Assembly (NCBI GenBank): GCA_028868535.1
Contig: JAGWUH010000007.1
Location: 41,335-105,334, forward strand
Source of the DNA: Sphingomonadales bacterium
Lineage (GTDB): Bacteria > Pseudomonadota > Alphaproteobacteria > Sphingomonadales > Sphingomonadaceae
Reading direction: 5' to 3'
DNA length: 64,000 nt
Both the position numbers and the translations under genes were made by a program. The notes beneath the pieces were generated by a model, which saw only the letters and a list, made by a program, of their open reading frames with translations, made no database searches and was not told where the DNA came from. Below are positions 36,275 to 47,500 of this stretch, one piece after another. Each line of letters starts with the position of its first letter. Position 1 is the stretch's first letter.

Positions 36275-36691
36275 ATGCAACTGACCCGCCATACCGATTA
36301 TGCGCTGCGCTTGCTGCTCCACCTTGCCCAGCACGGGCAAACCGAGGGTGCGGGACTGGTATCGATTGCGGAAGTCGCCGCCGCGCAGGACATTTCGCGC
36401 ACCCACCTGATGAAGATCGCCAACCAGCTCGCCCGCGCCGGCTTCATCCGCGCCGCGCGCGGCCGCACCGGCGGGCTGGAGCTGGGGATGCCGCCGGAGG
36501 CGATCAACCTCGGCGCCGTCGTCGCGCTGACCGAGCCGCGCTGCAATCTGGTCGATTGCCAGGGCTGCAAGCTGCTGCGCCGCTGCGGCCTGCCCGGCAT
36601 CTTCGACGAGGCCATGGCCGCTTTCCGCGGCGTGCTGGCGCGCTATTCGCTGGCCGATTTCATGAACGGCCGCGTCGCCACAGCCGCCTGA
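36275..36691 (+). CDS. Rrf2-family regulator, NsrR-like
   Basis: 138 residues from the ATG at 36275, which gives the standard MQLTRHTDYALRLLLHLAQH start. The winged helix-turn-helix (EVAAAQDISRTHLMKIANQL) is followed by a cysteine cluster CNLVDCQGCKLLRRC, fitting an iron-sulfur-binding Rrf2 protein. Among Rrf2 members the divergent hcp gene points to NsrR, the nitric oxide sensor whose cluster is lost or altered on NO contact. IscR is less likely since no isc genes are adjacent. Confidence 0.87.
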   Translation: MQLTRHTDYALRLLLHLAQHGQTEGAGLVSIAEVAAAQDISRTHLMKIANQLARAGFIRAARGRTGGLELGMPPEAINLGAVVALTEPRCNLVDCQGCKLLRRCGLPGIFDEAMAAFRGVLARYSLADFMNGRVATAA

Positions 36692-36698
36692 GGGGCCG

Positions 36699-37001
36699 TC
36701 ACCCCGCCTGCTTCGCCTGCTCGTGGTGGCGGATCACCTCGTCGATGATGAAGCGCAGGAACTTCTCGCCGAAATCCGGATCGAGCTGCGCCTCTTCCGC
36801 CAGCTTGCGCAACCGCGCGATCTGCCGTTCCTCGCGCCCGGGATCGGACGCCGGCAGCGCCTTGTCCGCCTTGTATGCGCCGACCGCCTTGGTGATGCGG
36901 AAGCGCTCCGCCAGGATGTGGATCAGCGCGGCATCGATATTGTCGATCGACGCGCGATAGCCCGCCAGCACGGGATCGGGGGTGGCAACGGTCTCGTTCA
37001 T
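36699..37001 (-). CDS. Chorismate mutase, AroQ class
   Basis: 100 residues from the ATG at 37001, an all-helical single domain. YRASIDNIDAALIHILAERF, RITKAVGAYKADKALPASDP, and GEKFLRFIIDEVIRHHEQAK match the AroQ fold and its conserved Arg/Lys/Glu residues. It converts chorismate to prephenate for Phe and Tyr. There is no signal peptide, so it is cytoplasmic. It is divergent from the polyprenyl synthase gene. Confidence 0.93.
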   Translation of the reverse strand: MNETVATPDPVLAGYRASIDNIDAALIHILAERFRITKAVGAYKADKALPASDPGREERQIARLRKLAEEAQLDPDFGEKFLRFIIDEVIRHHEQAKQAG

Positions 37002-37076
37002 GACTCGGCGCGCTAGCATGACCGGTCGGCCGAATCCACGCTTGCGTAAACGTCTCCACGGGCGCAAGGCGCAGGC

Positions 37077-38093
37077 ATGTCCGCCACCGTAACCCCGCTC
37101 CGGTCCAAGCCCAACGGTCCCTCGCTCGATCCGATCCTCGCGCTCACCGCCGCCGACATGAACGCGGTGAACGCCGTGATCCTCGATCGCATGCAAAGCG
37201 AAATCCCGCTGATCCCCGCGCTCGCCGGCCACCTGATCGCCGGCGGCGGCAAGCGCATGCGGCCGATGCTCACCGTCGCCGGCGCCGCGCTGTGCCAGTA
37301 CCAGGGCACGCGCCATCACAAGCTCGCGGCGGCGGTTGAATTCATCCACACCGCCACGCTGCTCCACGACGACGTGGTCGACGGTTCGGACCTGCGCCGC
37401 GGCAAGGCCGCCGCCAACATCGTCTTCGGCAACCCGGCCACGGTGCTGGTCGGTGATTTCCTGTTCAGCCGCGCATTCGAACTGATGGTGGAGGATGGCA
37501 GCCTCAAGGTGCTCAAGATCCTCAGCCACGCCTCCGCGGTGATCGCCGAGGGCGAGGTCGACCAGCTCACCGCGCAGCGCCAGGTGGAAACCAGCGAGGA
37601 TCGCTACCTGTCGATCATCGGCGCCAAGACCGCCGCGCTGTTCGCCGCCGCCACGAAGATCGGCGCCGTCGTCGCCGAGGCGGGGGAGGCGTCGGAAATC
37701 GCGCTCGAATCGTACGGCCGCAACCTCGGCATCGCCTTCCAGCTCGTCGACGACGCGATCGACTACGATTCCTCCTCGGACGAGATGGGCAAGGGCAAGG
37801 GCGACGATTTCCGCGAAGGCAAGATGACGCTGCCGGTGATCCTCGCCTACGCGCGTGGTTCGGAGGAGGAGCGCCAGTTCTGGCGTGACGCCATCGCCGG
37901 CTTCCTCACCTCGGACGAGGATCTCGCCCACGCGGTGGAGCTGATCAACCGCCACGATTGCGTCTCCGCAACCCGTGACCGCGCCCGCCTGTTCGCCCAG
38001 CGCGCGATCGACGCGATCGCCGGCTTCCCCGCCTGCGCCGCCCGCACGGCGATGGCCGAAGCGGCGGAGTTCGCGGTTTCCCGCCGCTATTGA
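37077..38093 (+). CDS. Polyprenyl diphosphate synthase (long-chain)
   Basis: 338 residues. Both Asp-rich motifs are present: FIHTATLLHDDVVDGSDLRR and FQLVDDAIDYDSSSDEMGKG, with GGGKRMRPML at the start of the fold. Small residues ahead of the first Asp motif fit a long chain product. The likely role is octa- to decaprenyl diphosphate for the ubiquinone side chain; the exact length cannot be read. Confidence 0.93.
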   Translation: MSATVTPLRSKPNGPSLDPILALTAADMNAVNAVILDRMQSEIPLIPALAGHLIAGGGKRMRPMLTVAGAALCQYQGTRHHKLAAAVEFIHTATLLHDDVVDGSDLRRGKAAANIVFGNPATVLVGDFLFSRAFELMVEDGSLKVLKILSHASAVIAEGEVDQLTAQRQVETSEDRYLSIIGAKTAALFAAATKIGAVVAEAGEASEIALESYGRNLGIAFQLVDDAIDYDSSSDEMGKGKGDDFREGKMTLPVILAYARGSEEERQFWRDAIAGFLTSDEDLAHAVELINRHDCVSATRDRARLFAQRAIDAIAGFPACAARTAMAEAAEFAVSRRY

Positions 38094-38097
38094 TCGC

Positions 38098-39066
38098 TCA
38101 GCCGGCGATCGCGATCCAGCTCGCCAGCAGGTCCCGTGCCCGCCCCGCGTCGATCGCCTCGGCGGCGATCATCACGCCATCGTGCCAGTCGCCGGCCCGG
38201 TCCGCCACCATCAGCGCCGCCGCCGCGTTGAACAGCACCGCATCGCGATAGGCGCCCCGGTCGCCATCGAGCAGCCGCCGCAGCGCCGCCGCGTTGAACG
38301 CCGCATCGCCACCGGCAATCGCCGCCAGCGACGTCACCGCCAGTCCGGCATCGCCCGGATGGGCGCGCCGCATCGCGATCTCGCCGCCCGAAACCACCGC
38401 CCATTCGTTGCCGCCGGCCAGCGACAGCTCGTCCAGCCCCTCGTCGCCGCAGACGACAAAAGTCCGCTCGGTCCCCAGCCGGCTGATCGCGTCGGCATAG
38501 ATCGGCACATAGGCCGGCCGGGCAATGCCCACCAGTTGCCGCGCCACTTTCGCGGGATTGGCCAGCGGGCCCATCAGGTTGAAGATCGTGCGCTGCCCGA
38601 TGCGCTTGCGGATCGGCATGATCCGCGCCATCGCCGGATGGTGCGCGCCCGCGAACAGGAAGCAGATTCCCAGTTCCGACAGCGTCCTGGCAGCAGTTTC
38701 TGCGGCATGATCGAGGTTCAGGCCCAGCGCTTCCAGCGTGTCCGCGCCGCCCGCCTTGGACGATGCCGCGCGATTGCCGTGCTTCGCCACCGGCACGCCG
38801 CAGGCGGCCACCACCAGCGCCACCGCGGTCGATACGTTCAGGCTGTGCTGGCCGTCGCCACCGGTGCCGCACACGTCGATCGCCCCTTCGGGCGCCGCCA
38901 CCGCGATCATCCGCGCCCGCATCGCCCGCGCCGCGCCGGCGATCTCGGCCGCGGTCTCGCCCCGGTCGCTCATCGCCACCAGCGTCTCGACGATCGCGCC
39001 CTCGGCCATGTCGCCGTCGAGCATCCGCCCGAACAGCGCCTCGGCGTCGCCTTCGCCCAGGCTCAT
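38098..39066 (-). CDS. trpD: Anthranilate phosphoribosyltransferase
   Basis: 322 residues from the ATG at 39066, which overlaps the trpG stop as [44 protein letters not shown] and [20 protein letters not shown] mark the family and its PRPP site. It joins anthranilate to PRPP in tryptophan synthesis. It ends four bases from the convergent polyprenyl synthase gene. trpC, commonly next in this class, is absent here. Confidence 0.97.
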   Translation of the reverse strand: MSLGEGDAEALFGRMLDGDMAEGAIVETLVAMSDRGETAAEIAGAARAMRARMIAVAAPEGAIDVCGTGGDGQHSLNVSTAVALVVAACGVPVAKHGNRAASSKAGGADTLEALGLNLDHAAETAARTLSELGICFLFAGAHHPAMARIMPIRKRIGQRTIFNLMGPLANPAKVARQLVGIARPAYVPIYADAISRLGTERTFVVCGDEGLDELSLAGGNEWAVVSGGEIAMRRAHPGDAGLAVTSLAAIAGGDAAFNAAALRRLLDGDRGAYRDAVLFNAAAALMVADRAGDWHDGVMIAAEAIDAGRARDLLASWIAIAG

Positions 39067-39650
39067 GCCGGCAGGGGGAGGGGGTTCACCCCGCACATCT
39101 TCAGGAAGTTCGCCAGCATCGCATGGCCGTGCTCGGTCGCGATCGATTCCGGATGGAACTGCACGCCGTGGATGTCGTGGCGCACGTGCCGGAAACCCAT
39201 CACGTGCCCGTCGTCGCTGCGCGCGTTGACCACCAGGCAATCGGGAATGTCGGTGACGATCAGCGAGTGATAGCGCGTGGCGATGAAGGGGGAGGGGATC
39301 GCCATGAACACCCCGGTGTCGTCATGCGTCACCGGCGATGTCTTGCCGTGCATCAGCCCGCCGCGCACAACCTTGCCGCCGAAGTACTGCCCGATCGACT
39401 GGTGCCCCAGGCACACCCCCAGCAACGGCTTCCCCGCATCCGCCGCCGCGCCGACGAGATCGAGGCTGATCCCGGCCTCGTTCGGCGTGCACGGCCCGGG
39501 CGAGATCAGGAAGCCCTGCGCCCCGGTCGCGATCGCCTGCGCCGCGGTCAGGGCATCGTTGCGCACCACCTCGACCTCGGCCCCCAGCTCCATCAGGTAA
39601 TGGACGAGGTTCCAGGTGAAGCTGTCGTAGTTGTCGAGGACGAGGATCAT
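39063..39650 (-). CDS. trpG: Anthranilate synthase component II, glutamine amidotransferase
   Basis: 195 residues. The class I amidotransferase triad is complete: Cys in [13 protein letters not shown], and His and Glu in [10 protein letters not shown]. It delivers ammonia from glutamine to TrpE. It lies six bases after trpE and overlaps trpD by four bases. Confidence 0.97.
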   Translation of the reverse strand: MILVLDNYDSFTWNLVHYLMELGAEVEVVRNDALTAAQAIATGAQGFLISPGPCTPNEAGISLDLVGAAADAGKPLLGVCLGHQSIGQYFGGKVVRGGLMHGKTSPVTHDDTGVFMAIPSPFIATRYHSLIVTDIPDCLVVNARSDDGHVMGFRHVRHDIHGVQFHPESIATEHGHAMLANFLKMCGVNPLPLPA

Positions 39651-39656
39651 GCTGCG

Positions 39657-41171
39657 CTACTGCCCGAACTTCGCTTCCTGCGCCACCCGTACCGCCTCGC
39701 GCGCGGCGGCGAACAGTGCCCCGGCCTTCGCCTCGCACTCGCGCTGCTCGTAGTCGGGATCGGAATCGGCGACGATTCCCGCGCCGGCCTGCACGTGCAT
39801 CACCCCGTCCTTCACCACCGCGGTACGCAGCACGATGCACGAGTCGACGTTGCCGTCGGGCGAAAAATAGCCGACGCACCCGGCATAGGCGCCGCGCGTC
39901 GCCGGCTCCAGCTCGGCGATGATCTCGCAGGCGCGCACTTTCGGCGCCCCGCTCACCGTCCCCGCCGGAAAGCCCGCGAACACCGCGTCGATGGCATCGT
40001 GCCGCTCGCTGTCGAGCTGGCCCACCACGTTCGAGACGATGTGCATGACATGGCTGTAGCGTTCGATCGTGTAGCTCTCGGTCACCTTCACGGTGCCGCG
40101 CGCCGCCACCCGGCCGACATCGTTGCGACCAAGGTCGAGCAGCATCAGGTGCTCGGCCCGCTCCTTGGGATCGGCCAGCAGGCTCGCCTCGTTGGCCTTG
40201 TCCTCCTCCTCGGTGGCACCGCGCGGCCTGGTCCCCGCGATCGGCCGGATCGTCACCTCGCCATCGCGCACCCGCACCAGGATCTCCGGCGAGGAGCCGA
40301 CCACGGCAAAACCCGGCAAGTCGAGGAAATAGAGGAACGGCGACGGGTTCACCCGCCGCAGCGCGCGGTAAAGCGCATAAGGCGGCAGCGCGAACGGGCT
40401 GGTGAAGCGCTGCGCCAGCACCACCTGGAAGATGTCGCCGGCCTCGATGTAGTCCTTGGCCTTGCGCACCATCTGCCGATAGGCGCCTTCGGGCAGCACG
40501 GGCGTCAATTCGGGCTCAGGCAGGTCGGCCGGGTAATCGACCACCGGCGCCGGCCCCGCCAGCACCCGCAGCGCCTCGTCGATCCGCTCCTGCGCGCGCT
40601 CCAGTACGCGTTCCGGCGTGGCATCCGATGGCCAAACCGGCGCCACCGCGAACAGCTCGTCGCCCAGCCGGTCGAACACCAGGATCAGCGTCGGCCGCAC
40701 GAACAGCATGTCCGGCACCTGCAACGGGCTGTCGGGCGCGCGCGGCAGCTTCTCGACCAGCCCGATCGTCTCGTAGCCGAAATAGCCGACCAGGCAGGCG
40801 AGGGCAGGGGGCAGCCCCGTCGGCACGTCGATGCGGCAGGATTCGACCAGCGCGCGCAATTCGGCCAAAGCGTCACCAAACAGCGGTGAAAACGCGGCCA
40901 TATCGTGTTGCCAATCGCGATTGATCTCGGCCCGGTGGCCCTGCGCGCGGAACACCAGGTCCGGGTCGAGCCCCAGCAGCGAATAGCGCCCCCGCACCTC
41001 GCCGCCCTCGACCGACTCGAGCAGCCAGTCGCCCCGGCCCGGCCGGAACAGCTTCAATCCCGCGCCCACCGGCGTCTCGGTGTCGGCGATCAGCCGCCGC
41101 CACACCAGCGCCGGCTTGCCCGCATCCAGCGCCGCCAGCGCCGCGTCCCAGTTCTCCGGCCGGATCGACAT
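39657..41171 (-). CDS. trpE: Anthranilate synthase component I
   Basis: 504 residues from the ATG at 41171. The chorismate-binding catalytic domain is complete: IAGTRPRGATEEEDKANEAS, LGRNDVGRVAARGTVKV, FPAGTVSGAPKVRACEII and the DSCIVLRTAVVKDGVMHVQA region. An LLES motif near residue 40 fits tryptophan feedback binding. It converts chorismate to anthranilate with TrpG. It starts 10 bases after ppiD, so the peptidyl-prolyl isomerase gene and the trp genes are in one unit. No leader peptide or attenuator was seen. Confidence 0.97.
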   Translation of the reverse strand: MSIRPENWDAALAALDAGKPALVWRRLIADTETPVGAGLKLFRPGRGDWLLESVEGGEVRGRYSLLGLDPDLVFRAQGHRAEINRDWQHDMAAFSPLFGDALAELRALVESCRIDVPTGLPPALACLVGYFGYETIGLVEKLPRAPDSPLQVPDMLFVRPTLILVFDRLGDELFAVAPVWPSDATPERVLERAQERIDEALRVLAGPAPVVDYPADLPEPELTPVLPEGAYRQMVRKAKDYIEAGDIFQVVLAQRFTSPFALPPYALYRALRRVNPSPFLYFLDLPGFAVVGSSPEILVRVRDGEVTIRPIAGTRPRGATEEEDKANEASLLADPKERAEHLMLLDLGRNDVGRVAARGTVKVTESYTIERYSHVMHIVSNVVGQLDSERHDAIDAVFAGFPAGTVSGAPKVRACEIIAELEPATRGAYAGCVGYFSPDGNVDSCIVLRTAVVKDGVMHVQAGAGIVADSDPDYEQRECEAKAGALFAAAREAVRVAQEAKFGQ

Positions 41172-41181
41172 CGTGCCCCGC

Positions 41182-43122
41182 TTACTGCCCACCGGTGGCC
41201 TGGGCCGTCACCGCCCTGATCGCGGTCTCGTTGCGCTTCACGCCGACTTCGGCGCGCACCGCCAGCCGCATCGCATCGACCAGCTCGCTCCCCGCCATCT
41301 GTCCGAGCTCGCGCGCGGTTTCGCCGATCAGCGGATCGCCCGCCGCCACGGCGCCGGGCGCGATCGCCTTGAGCTGCACGACCATCCAGCCGGCATTGCG
41401 GGGCGCCGGCAGCAGCTTGGTCGTGCCTTGCGCCATCGAGAACAGCAGCCCCAGCACCGGCGGCACCCGGCCATTGCCGGCGGCCATCAGCTGCTGCCGA
41501 TCCATCGAAACCGGCGTCGGCGCCGGCAGCGGCACGCCCAGGCTCGCCAGCGCGGCGGGCAGGTCCTTGCCGTGCTTGGCGGCGTCCAGCACCTTCAGCG
41601 CGGCGGCGCGGGCGGCGGTCGCGCCCTTTTCCATCTGGTACGCGGCCACGACGTCGCTCTTGATCTCCGCCAGCGGCGCCGGCGCCGATGCGTCGATGCG
41701 GTTGACGTCGAAGATCACGAACGTCTTGCCCGGCTCGATCTCGGCCAGCTGCGGCTCCTGCTCGCGCTCCATCGCGAACGCCGCCTGCACCACCTTGCCG
41801 ACCTCCGGGGCCACCTTGCCGTCGGGCGCGCCATAGACCTTGCCGTCAGCGGTCAGCGCCGGCGTCTGCTGCAGCGTCACCCCCAGCTCCTTCGCGGCAT
41901 CGGACAAGGCCCCGCTCTTGTCGAATTCGTCCTCGATCCGCGCCGCCAGGTCGGCCAGCGCCTTGCGCCGCTTTTCCGTGGTGATCTGCGCGGCAAGCTC
42001 GCCCTTGACCTGATCCAGGCTGCGCGCCGCCCGCGTCTCGATCGCATCGACCCGCACGAGCTGCCAGCCCAGCGCCGCCTTGACCGGTCCGACGAGCTTG
42101 CCCTTGGGCGCGGCGAACGCCGCGTCCGCAACCGCCGCCGAGGTCTGCTCGGCATAAGCCGGCCTGGCCACCGGCCCGACGCTGGCGGTGGCTAGCCCCT
42201 TGGCACGCGCCGCCGCGTCGAACGCCTTGCCGCCGGCGACTTCCGCCAGCAGCGCCCTGGCCGCGGCCTCGGTCGGCAAGACCAGTTGCGTGAACGTGCG
42301 CGTTTCCGACGCTGCAAACTGCGCCTTGTTGGCCTCGTAACGTGCCGCAATCTCCGCGTCGGTCGGCGCGGGCAGCGGCTTGAGCGCGGCATCCCCGAAC
42401 GTCGCCCAGCGAATCACGCGGCGTTCCGGCCGGATGAAGGCATTGCGATGGCTGGCATACCAGCCGGCCAGCTCGGCATCGCCGGGCGCGGTCCGGGGCG
42501 CGAACAGCGCCGATGGCAGCGACGCGATCATCCCGGTGCGCCGCTCCTTGAGCAGACCTGCATAGCGGGCGATCAGGTCGCCGGGCAGCACCGCGCCGTA
42601 TTGCGCCGGGGTCAGCACCTGGCGGGCCACCAGGCCCTGCGCGATGTCGCCCCGCACTTCCGCGTCGGTCAACTGGCGCTGCGCGAGCAGTTGGCGATAG
42701 GTCGCCTCGCTGAACTTGCCGTCCAGCCCTTGCAGGCCGGGGATCTTGGTCAGCTCGCTGTCGACCAGCCGCTTGCCGGCGATGATGCCGTGATCGCGGC
42801 CAAACTCGGCGATGGCGGTGCGGTCGACGATCGCGTCGAGCACCTGGCGCAGCCCGCCACCTGCCACGAAGGCGCGCATCGTCACCTGGGGATTTTCCCG
42901 ACGCGCCTGGTCCAGTCCCGACGACAGCGCCTTCGACAGTTCCGAAGTGCTGATCTTCTGCCCGCCGACGGTGGCCACGCGATCGCCCCCGCCGATGCCG
43001 CCGAAGCTGTTGCTGCTGGAAATGTCGGCGGCGGCGAAGGCCAGCGCGATCAACCCGACCAGCCCCAGCGTCAGGCCGATGCCCAGGGTGGAGTTGAAGA
43101 ACTTGCGGAAGAGCTCGAGCAT
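41182..43122 (-). CDS. ppiD: Peptidylprolyl isomerase, PpiD/SurA type
   Basis: 646 residues. One N-terminal membrane anchor (TLGIGLTLGLVGLIALAFAA) precedes a large periplasmic part with a SurA-N-like helical region (RVATVGGQKISTSELSKALS; GGLRQVLDAIVDRTAIAEFG) and a parvulin-like domain (ETRTFTQLVLPTEAAARALL, GWQLVRVDAIETR). It is a periplasmic folding helper at the exit of SecYEG. It is first in ppiD-trpEGD and divergent from tpiA. Confidence 0.92.
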   Translation of the reverse strand: MLELFRKFFNSTLGIGLTLGLVGLIALAFAAADISSSNSFGGIGGGDRVATVGGQKISTSELSKALSSGLDQARRENPQVTMRAFVAGGGLRQVLDAIVDRTAIAEFGRDHGIIAGKRLVDSELTKIPGLQGLDGKFSEATYRQLLAQRQLTDAEVRGDIAQGLVARQVLTPAQYGAVLPGDLIARYAGLLKERRTGMIASLPSALFAPRTAPGDAELAGWYASHRNAFIRPERRVIRWATFGDAALKPLPAPTDAEIAARYEANKAQFAASETRTFTQLVLPTEAAARALLAEVAGGKAFDAAARAKGLATASVGPVARPAYAEQTSAAVADAAFAAPKGKLVGPVKAALGWQLVRVDAIETRAARSLDQVKGELAAQITTEKRRKALADLAARIEDEFDKSGALSDAAKELGVTLQQTPALTADGKVYGAPDGKVAPEVGKVVQAAFAMEREQEPQLAEIEPGKTFVIFDVNRIDASAPAPLAEIKSDVVAAYQMEKGATAARAAALKVLDAAKHGKDLPAALASLGVPLPAPTPVSMDRQQLMAAGNGRVPPVLGLLFSMAQGTTKLLPAPRNAGWMVVQLKAIAPGAVAAGDPLIGETARELGQMAGSELVDAMRLAVRAEVGVKRNETAIRAVTAQATGGQ

Positions 43123-43417
43123 TGCGGGGTGCGGTCCGGAAATAGGGCGAAGGTGCGCGTTCGGCTGGCGGCTTTACGCGGCCCTGCCGCGCATCGCAAT
43201 GCTTTCGCCCGATCTTTGCCGCCGCAGATCGGGCAGCGGGCGCCGGGATCGTCCCGCCCCGGAGCGCCGCCGGACGATTTTTGCGCGCACGCGGCCGAAT
43301 TGCGCGTCTCCGGGCTTTGACAACAGCACCGCCGCTGGCCTAGCTGCGACCGAAACCGGCCCTGCCCAGAGGGGATTCGCAGGGCGCCGGTCCACATGCA
43401 TTGAACAGGGATCCATC

Positions 43418-44173
43418 ATGGCGCTTCGGCCCTATATCGTCGGCAACTGGAAGATGAACGGCACGCGCGCCACGCTTGCGGAAGCGCGGGCGATCGACCG
43501 CGCCGCCGCCCGCCACCCGGCGGTCGACGTGGCGCTGGCGCCGCCGTTCACGCTGATCCAGGCCATGGCCGAAGCCGTGCAGGACATCGGCGTCGGCGGC
43601 CAGGATTGCCATGCCCGCGCCAACGGCGCCTTCACCGGTGACATCTCGGCGGCGATGCTGCTCGATTCGGGCGCGCGCTTCACCATCGTCGGCCATTCCG
43701 AGCGCCGCTCGCTCCACGGCGAGGACGACGCCGTCGTCCGCGCCAAGGCCGAGGCCGCGCAGGCCGCCGGTCTCTCGGTCATCGTCTGCGTCGGCGAAAC
43801 CGAGGCGGAGCGCGATTCGGGCCAGGCCGAAGCCGTCGTCGCCGGCCAGCTCGACGGCTCGCTGCCGCGCGGGGACAATGCCGCCGCGTCGCTGGCCGTC
43901 GCCTATGAGCCGGTGTGGGCGATCGGCACCGGCCGCGTCCCTTCGGTCGCCGACGTCGGCGCCATGCACCGCGCGGTGCGGGCCAGGCTCGTCGCCGTCT
44001 ATGGCGAGGCCGGGGCAGGGGTGCGCATCCTCTATGGCGGCTCGGTCAACGCCGCCAACGCCGGCGAGCTGCTCGCCGCGGACGAGGTCTCCGGCGCGCT
44101 CGTCGGCGGCGCCAGCCTGACCGCGGAAAGTTTTTCCGCGATCATCGCCGCCGCCGCGACGCTCGCGGCCTAG
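43418..44173 (+). CDS. tpiA: Triosephosphate isomerase
   Basis: 251 residues. The start MALRPYIVGNWKMNGTRATL includes the catalytic Lys; FTIVGHSERRSLHGEDDAVV holds the active-site His; AYEPVWAIGTGRVPSVADVG holds the catalytic Glu and the mobile lid; LYGGSVNAANAGELL holds the phosphate loop. It interconverts dihydroxyacetone phosphate and glyceraldehyde 3-phosphate. The tpiA-secG-pyrG order is typical of the class. Confidence 0.98.
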   Translation: MALRPYIVGNWKMNGTRATLAEARAIDRAAARHPAVDVALAPPFTLIQAMAEAVQDIGVGGQDCHARANGAFTGDISAAMLLDSGARFTIVGHSERRSLHGEDDAVVRAKAEAAQAAGLSVIVCVGETEAERDSGQAEAVVAGQLDGSLPRGDNAAASLAVAYEPVWAIGTGRVPSVADVGAMHRAVRARLVAVYGEAGAGVRILYGGSVNAANAGELLAADEVSGALVGGASLTAESFSAIIAAAATLAA

Positions 44174-44287
44174 GTCCATCGACGCCGCGGTCGCCCGGCG
44201 CACTTGCGTCGGACGCGTCCTATGCCTAGATGCGCGCCGCGCAGGCGCGTTTGCCTGCCGGTTGCAGCGGCTGATTAAGGGGCACGC

Positions 44288-44677
44288 ATGTTCATCTTCC
44301 TGATGGTCTTACAGGCGCTGATCGGCGCCGCGCTGGTGGGGGTCATCCTCATCCAGAAGTCCGAAGGTGGCGGCCTCGGCGTCGGCGGCAGCCCGGCGGG
44401 CCTGATGTCGGCACGCGGCGCGGCCGATTTCCTCACCCGGTCGACGGCGGTGCTGGCGACGGCGTTCGTCGCGCTCGCCATCGTGCTGGCGGCGCTTGCT
44501 GTCCGCCAGGGCAGCGGCGAATCGGTCGATACCTCGCTCCAGCGCAGCGCGCCGGTCGACCCGCTGGGCAATGCCGCCCAGCCCGGCGCGGCCCCGGCTG
44601 CCGCTCCGGCGGCCCCGGCCCCCTCGTCGACGGCCCCGGCTGCGGCCGATCCGCTGGCAGGCGCCACCAAGAAGTAG
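44288..44677 (+). CDS. secG: Preprotein translocase subunit SecG
   Basis: 129 residues with two membrane helices: MFIFLMVLQALIGAALVGVI and LTRSTAVLATAFVALAIVLA. The motif QKSEGGGLGVGGSPAGLMSA is typical. An Ala/Pro-rich C-terminal tail (about residues 90-129) is longer than in E. coli, as is usual in this class. It is part of the SecYEG channel. Confidence 0.95.
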   Translation: MFIFLMVLQALIGAALVGVILIQKSEGGGLGVGGSPAGLMSARGAADFLTRSTAVLATAFVALAIVLAALAVRQGSGESVDTSLQRSAPVDPLGNAAQPGAAPAAAPAAPAPSSTAPAAADPLAGATKK

Positions 44678-44832
44678 GTTTCGCGGGGAGCGTCCGTTTC
44701 CGCACGAACAGGGCAATTCGCACGCCGGCGTGAACGGTGCGGGCAACCGCGCCGCCGTTCGGCAATTTCAGTTGTGGAAGACTCGCCGGGCGTCGTCAGC
44801 GACGCTTGCCGGGTCCGGCAGGCAAGGATTAA

Positions 44833-46476
<1,644 letters not shown>

Positions 46477-46920
46477 TCGCCCGCACCTGCCCCTAGAGGC
46501 AATGTTAACCTCGTGTCTGCAAGGTTATGGGCGATTGCGCGGACAAACGCGCGATGACGCAAGATTGCTTGAGGCCGGCTATCAAATCACCTCATGGCGG
46601 CGAATAAGACAATCGAACCAGAATTCGAATACACAGGCATCTAAGCGGTAAATTTTCAACAATGCTGCATTAAATGATTGACTTTCCCGGGCTCGCGCTG
46701 CTTTTCCCGGCTCATGGCGCGGCAGCGTGCGCTGCTGGCCCGATCGACTTGATGACTTGTTCCGTAACGGCCGTCTTCTGCGACCCGGACGGCCGCCAAG
46801 GAACGGGGCGGCGTGAAAACGTCGCGGGGGTGGGTCTTCCCGGGCCCACCCCCGAATTTTTTCACCCGTCGCAAACGTCATGCCCGGCTGCGCGCCGCGA
46901 GGCGGCACCGGGCACGATCT
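46477..46920. other. 444-bp intergenic region with strong hairpins
   Basis: No convincing protein is seen. A perfect 8-bp stem (46768-46775 with 46788-46795) lies upstream of the terminator listed at 46826. A short frame of 16 codons at 46594-46644 has no ribosome binding site. The part from 46600 to 46680 is A/T-rich and could hold a promoter. A small RNA ending at the terminator is possible, but nothing proves it. Confidence 0.35.
46826..46862 (+). terminator. Strong plus-strand rho-independent terminator
   Basis: A perfect 9-bp stem, GGGGGTGGG and CCCACCCCC (46826-46834, 46845-46853), is followed by GAATTTTTT. It is 350 bases past pyrG, so it may end pyrG or a separate transcript. The T-run is on the plus strand only. 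Confidence 0.7.
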
Positions 46921-47388
46921 TCATGCGGCTGCGGGCTGGTCGCTGACCACGCTGAGCGTCGGGGTCGCGCCGATCGCGATCTTGCGCGGCTTCATCGCTT
47001 CGGGCACCTCGCGGACGAGGTCGATCACCAGCAGGCCATCCTCCAGCGCGGCGTTCTCCACGCGGACGAAATCGGCCAGCTCGAACCGGCGCTCGAACCC
47101 GCGCTGGGCGATGCCGACATGCAGGAACTGGCTGCCTTCCGGCGCCGCTTCCTCGCCCTTGCGACCTTGCACGACGAGCAGGTTCTGTTGCGCGGTGATG
47201 TCGAGCTCGGCAGACTTGAAGCCTGCCACGGCGAGGGTGATGCGATAGGCATCATCGCCCCGGCGCTCGATGTTGAACGGCGGGTAATTGTCGCCCGAAG
47301 TGCCGCGCGCGTGGTTCTCCAGCAGGTCGAACAGGCGGTCGAAACCGACGGTGCTGCGGCGATAGGGGGTGAAGTCGAAGCGGTTCAT
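46921..47388 (-). CDS. Hsp20/alpha-crystallin small heat-shock protein
   Basis: 155 residues from the ATG at 47388 (MNRFDFTPYRRSTVGFDRLF). The alpha-crystallin domain runs from about residue 35 (YPPFNIERRGDDAYRITLAV) to the GFERRFELADFVRVENAALE signature and the VPEAMKPRKIAIG C-terminal I-x-I-like patch. It is an ATP-independent holdase of the IbpA type. A sigma-32-type promoter and a ROSE-type hairpin over its ribosome binding site (listed separately) show heat control at two levels. Confidence 0.96.
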   Translation of the reverse strand: MNRFDFTPYRRSTVGFDRLFDLLENHARGTSGDNYPPFNIERRGDDAYRITLAVAGFKSAELDITAQQNLLVVQGRKGEEAAPEGSQFLHVGIAQRGFERRFELADFVRVENAALEDGLLVIDLVREVPEAMKPRKIAIGATPTLSVVSDQPAAA

Positions 47389-47494
47389 GGCAAAAATCCT
47401 CGTGTGAGCAATTTTCGTTGCCCACCGCCGGCCCACATGGGCGCCGGCCGATGGGCGCGGGGGTCGTGCCATCCCCTTCCGGGCCATGACACGT
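47389..47494 (-). ncRNA. ROSE-type RNA thermometer, 5' leader of hsp20
   Basis: The leader of about 105 bases ends in a hairpin over the ribosome binding site (47392-47415). AAAATTGCT pairs with AGGATTTTT across a 6-base loop: four A-U pairs, a U-U mismatch, then U-A, a G-G opposition, C-G and U-A. This is the ROSE signature UUGCU opposite AGGA with its non-canonical G-G pair. Such hairpins melt with heat and free the Shine-Dalgarno sequence. The upstream GC-rich part may form one or two further stems. Confidence 0.72.
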
Positions 47495-47500
47495 TCATGC

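Noticed and set aside
39657..43122. trp attenuator or leader peptide
   Set aside because: trpE starts 10 bases after ppiD with no room for a leader, and no Trp-rich short frame was seen before ppiD.
46594..46644. A 16-codon frame in the gap after pyrG
   Set aside because: It has no ribosome binding site and no neighbour that would process a peptide.
46674..46946. A 90-codon frame in the same gap
   Set aside because: It runs through the terminator hairpin and has no family features.
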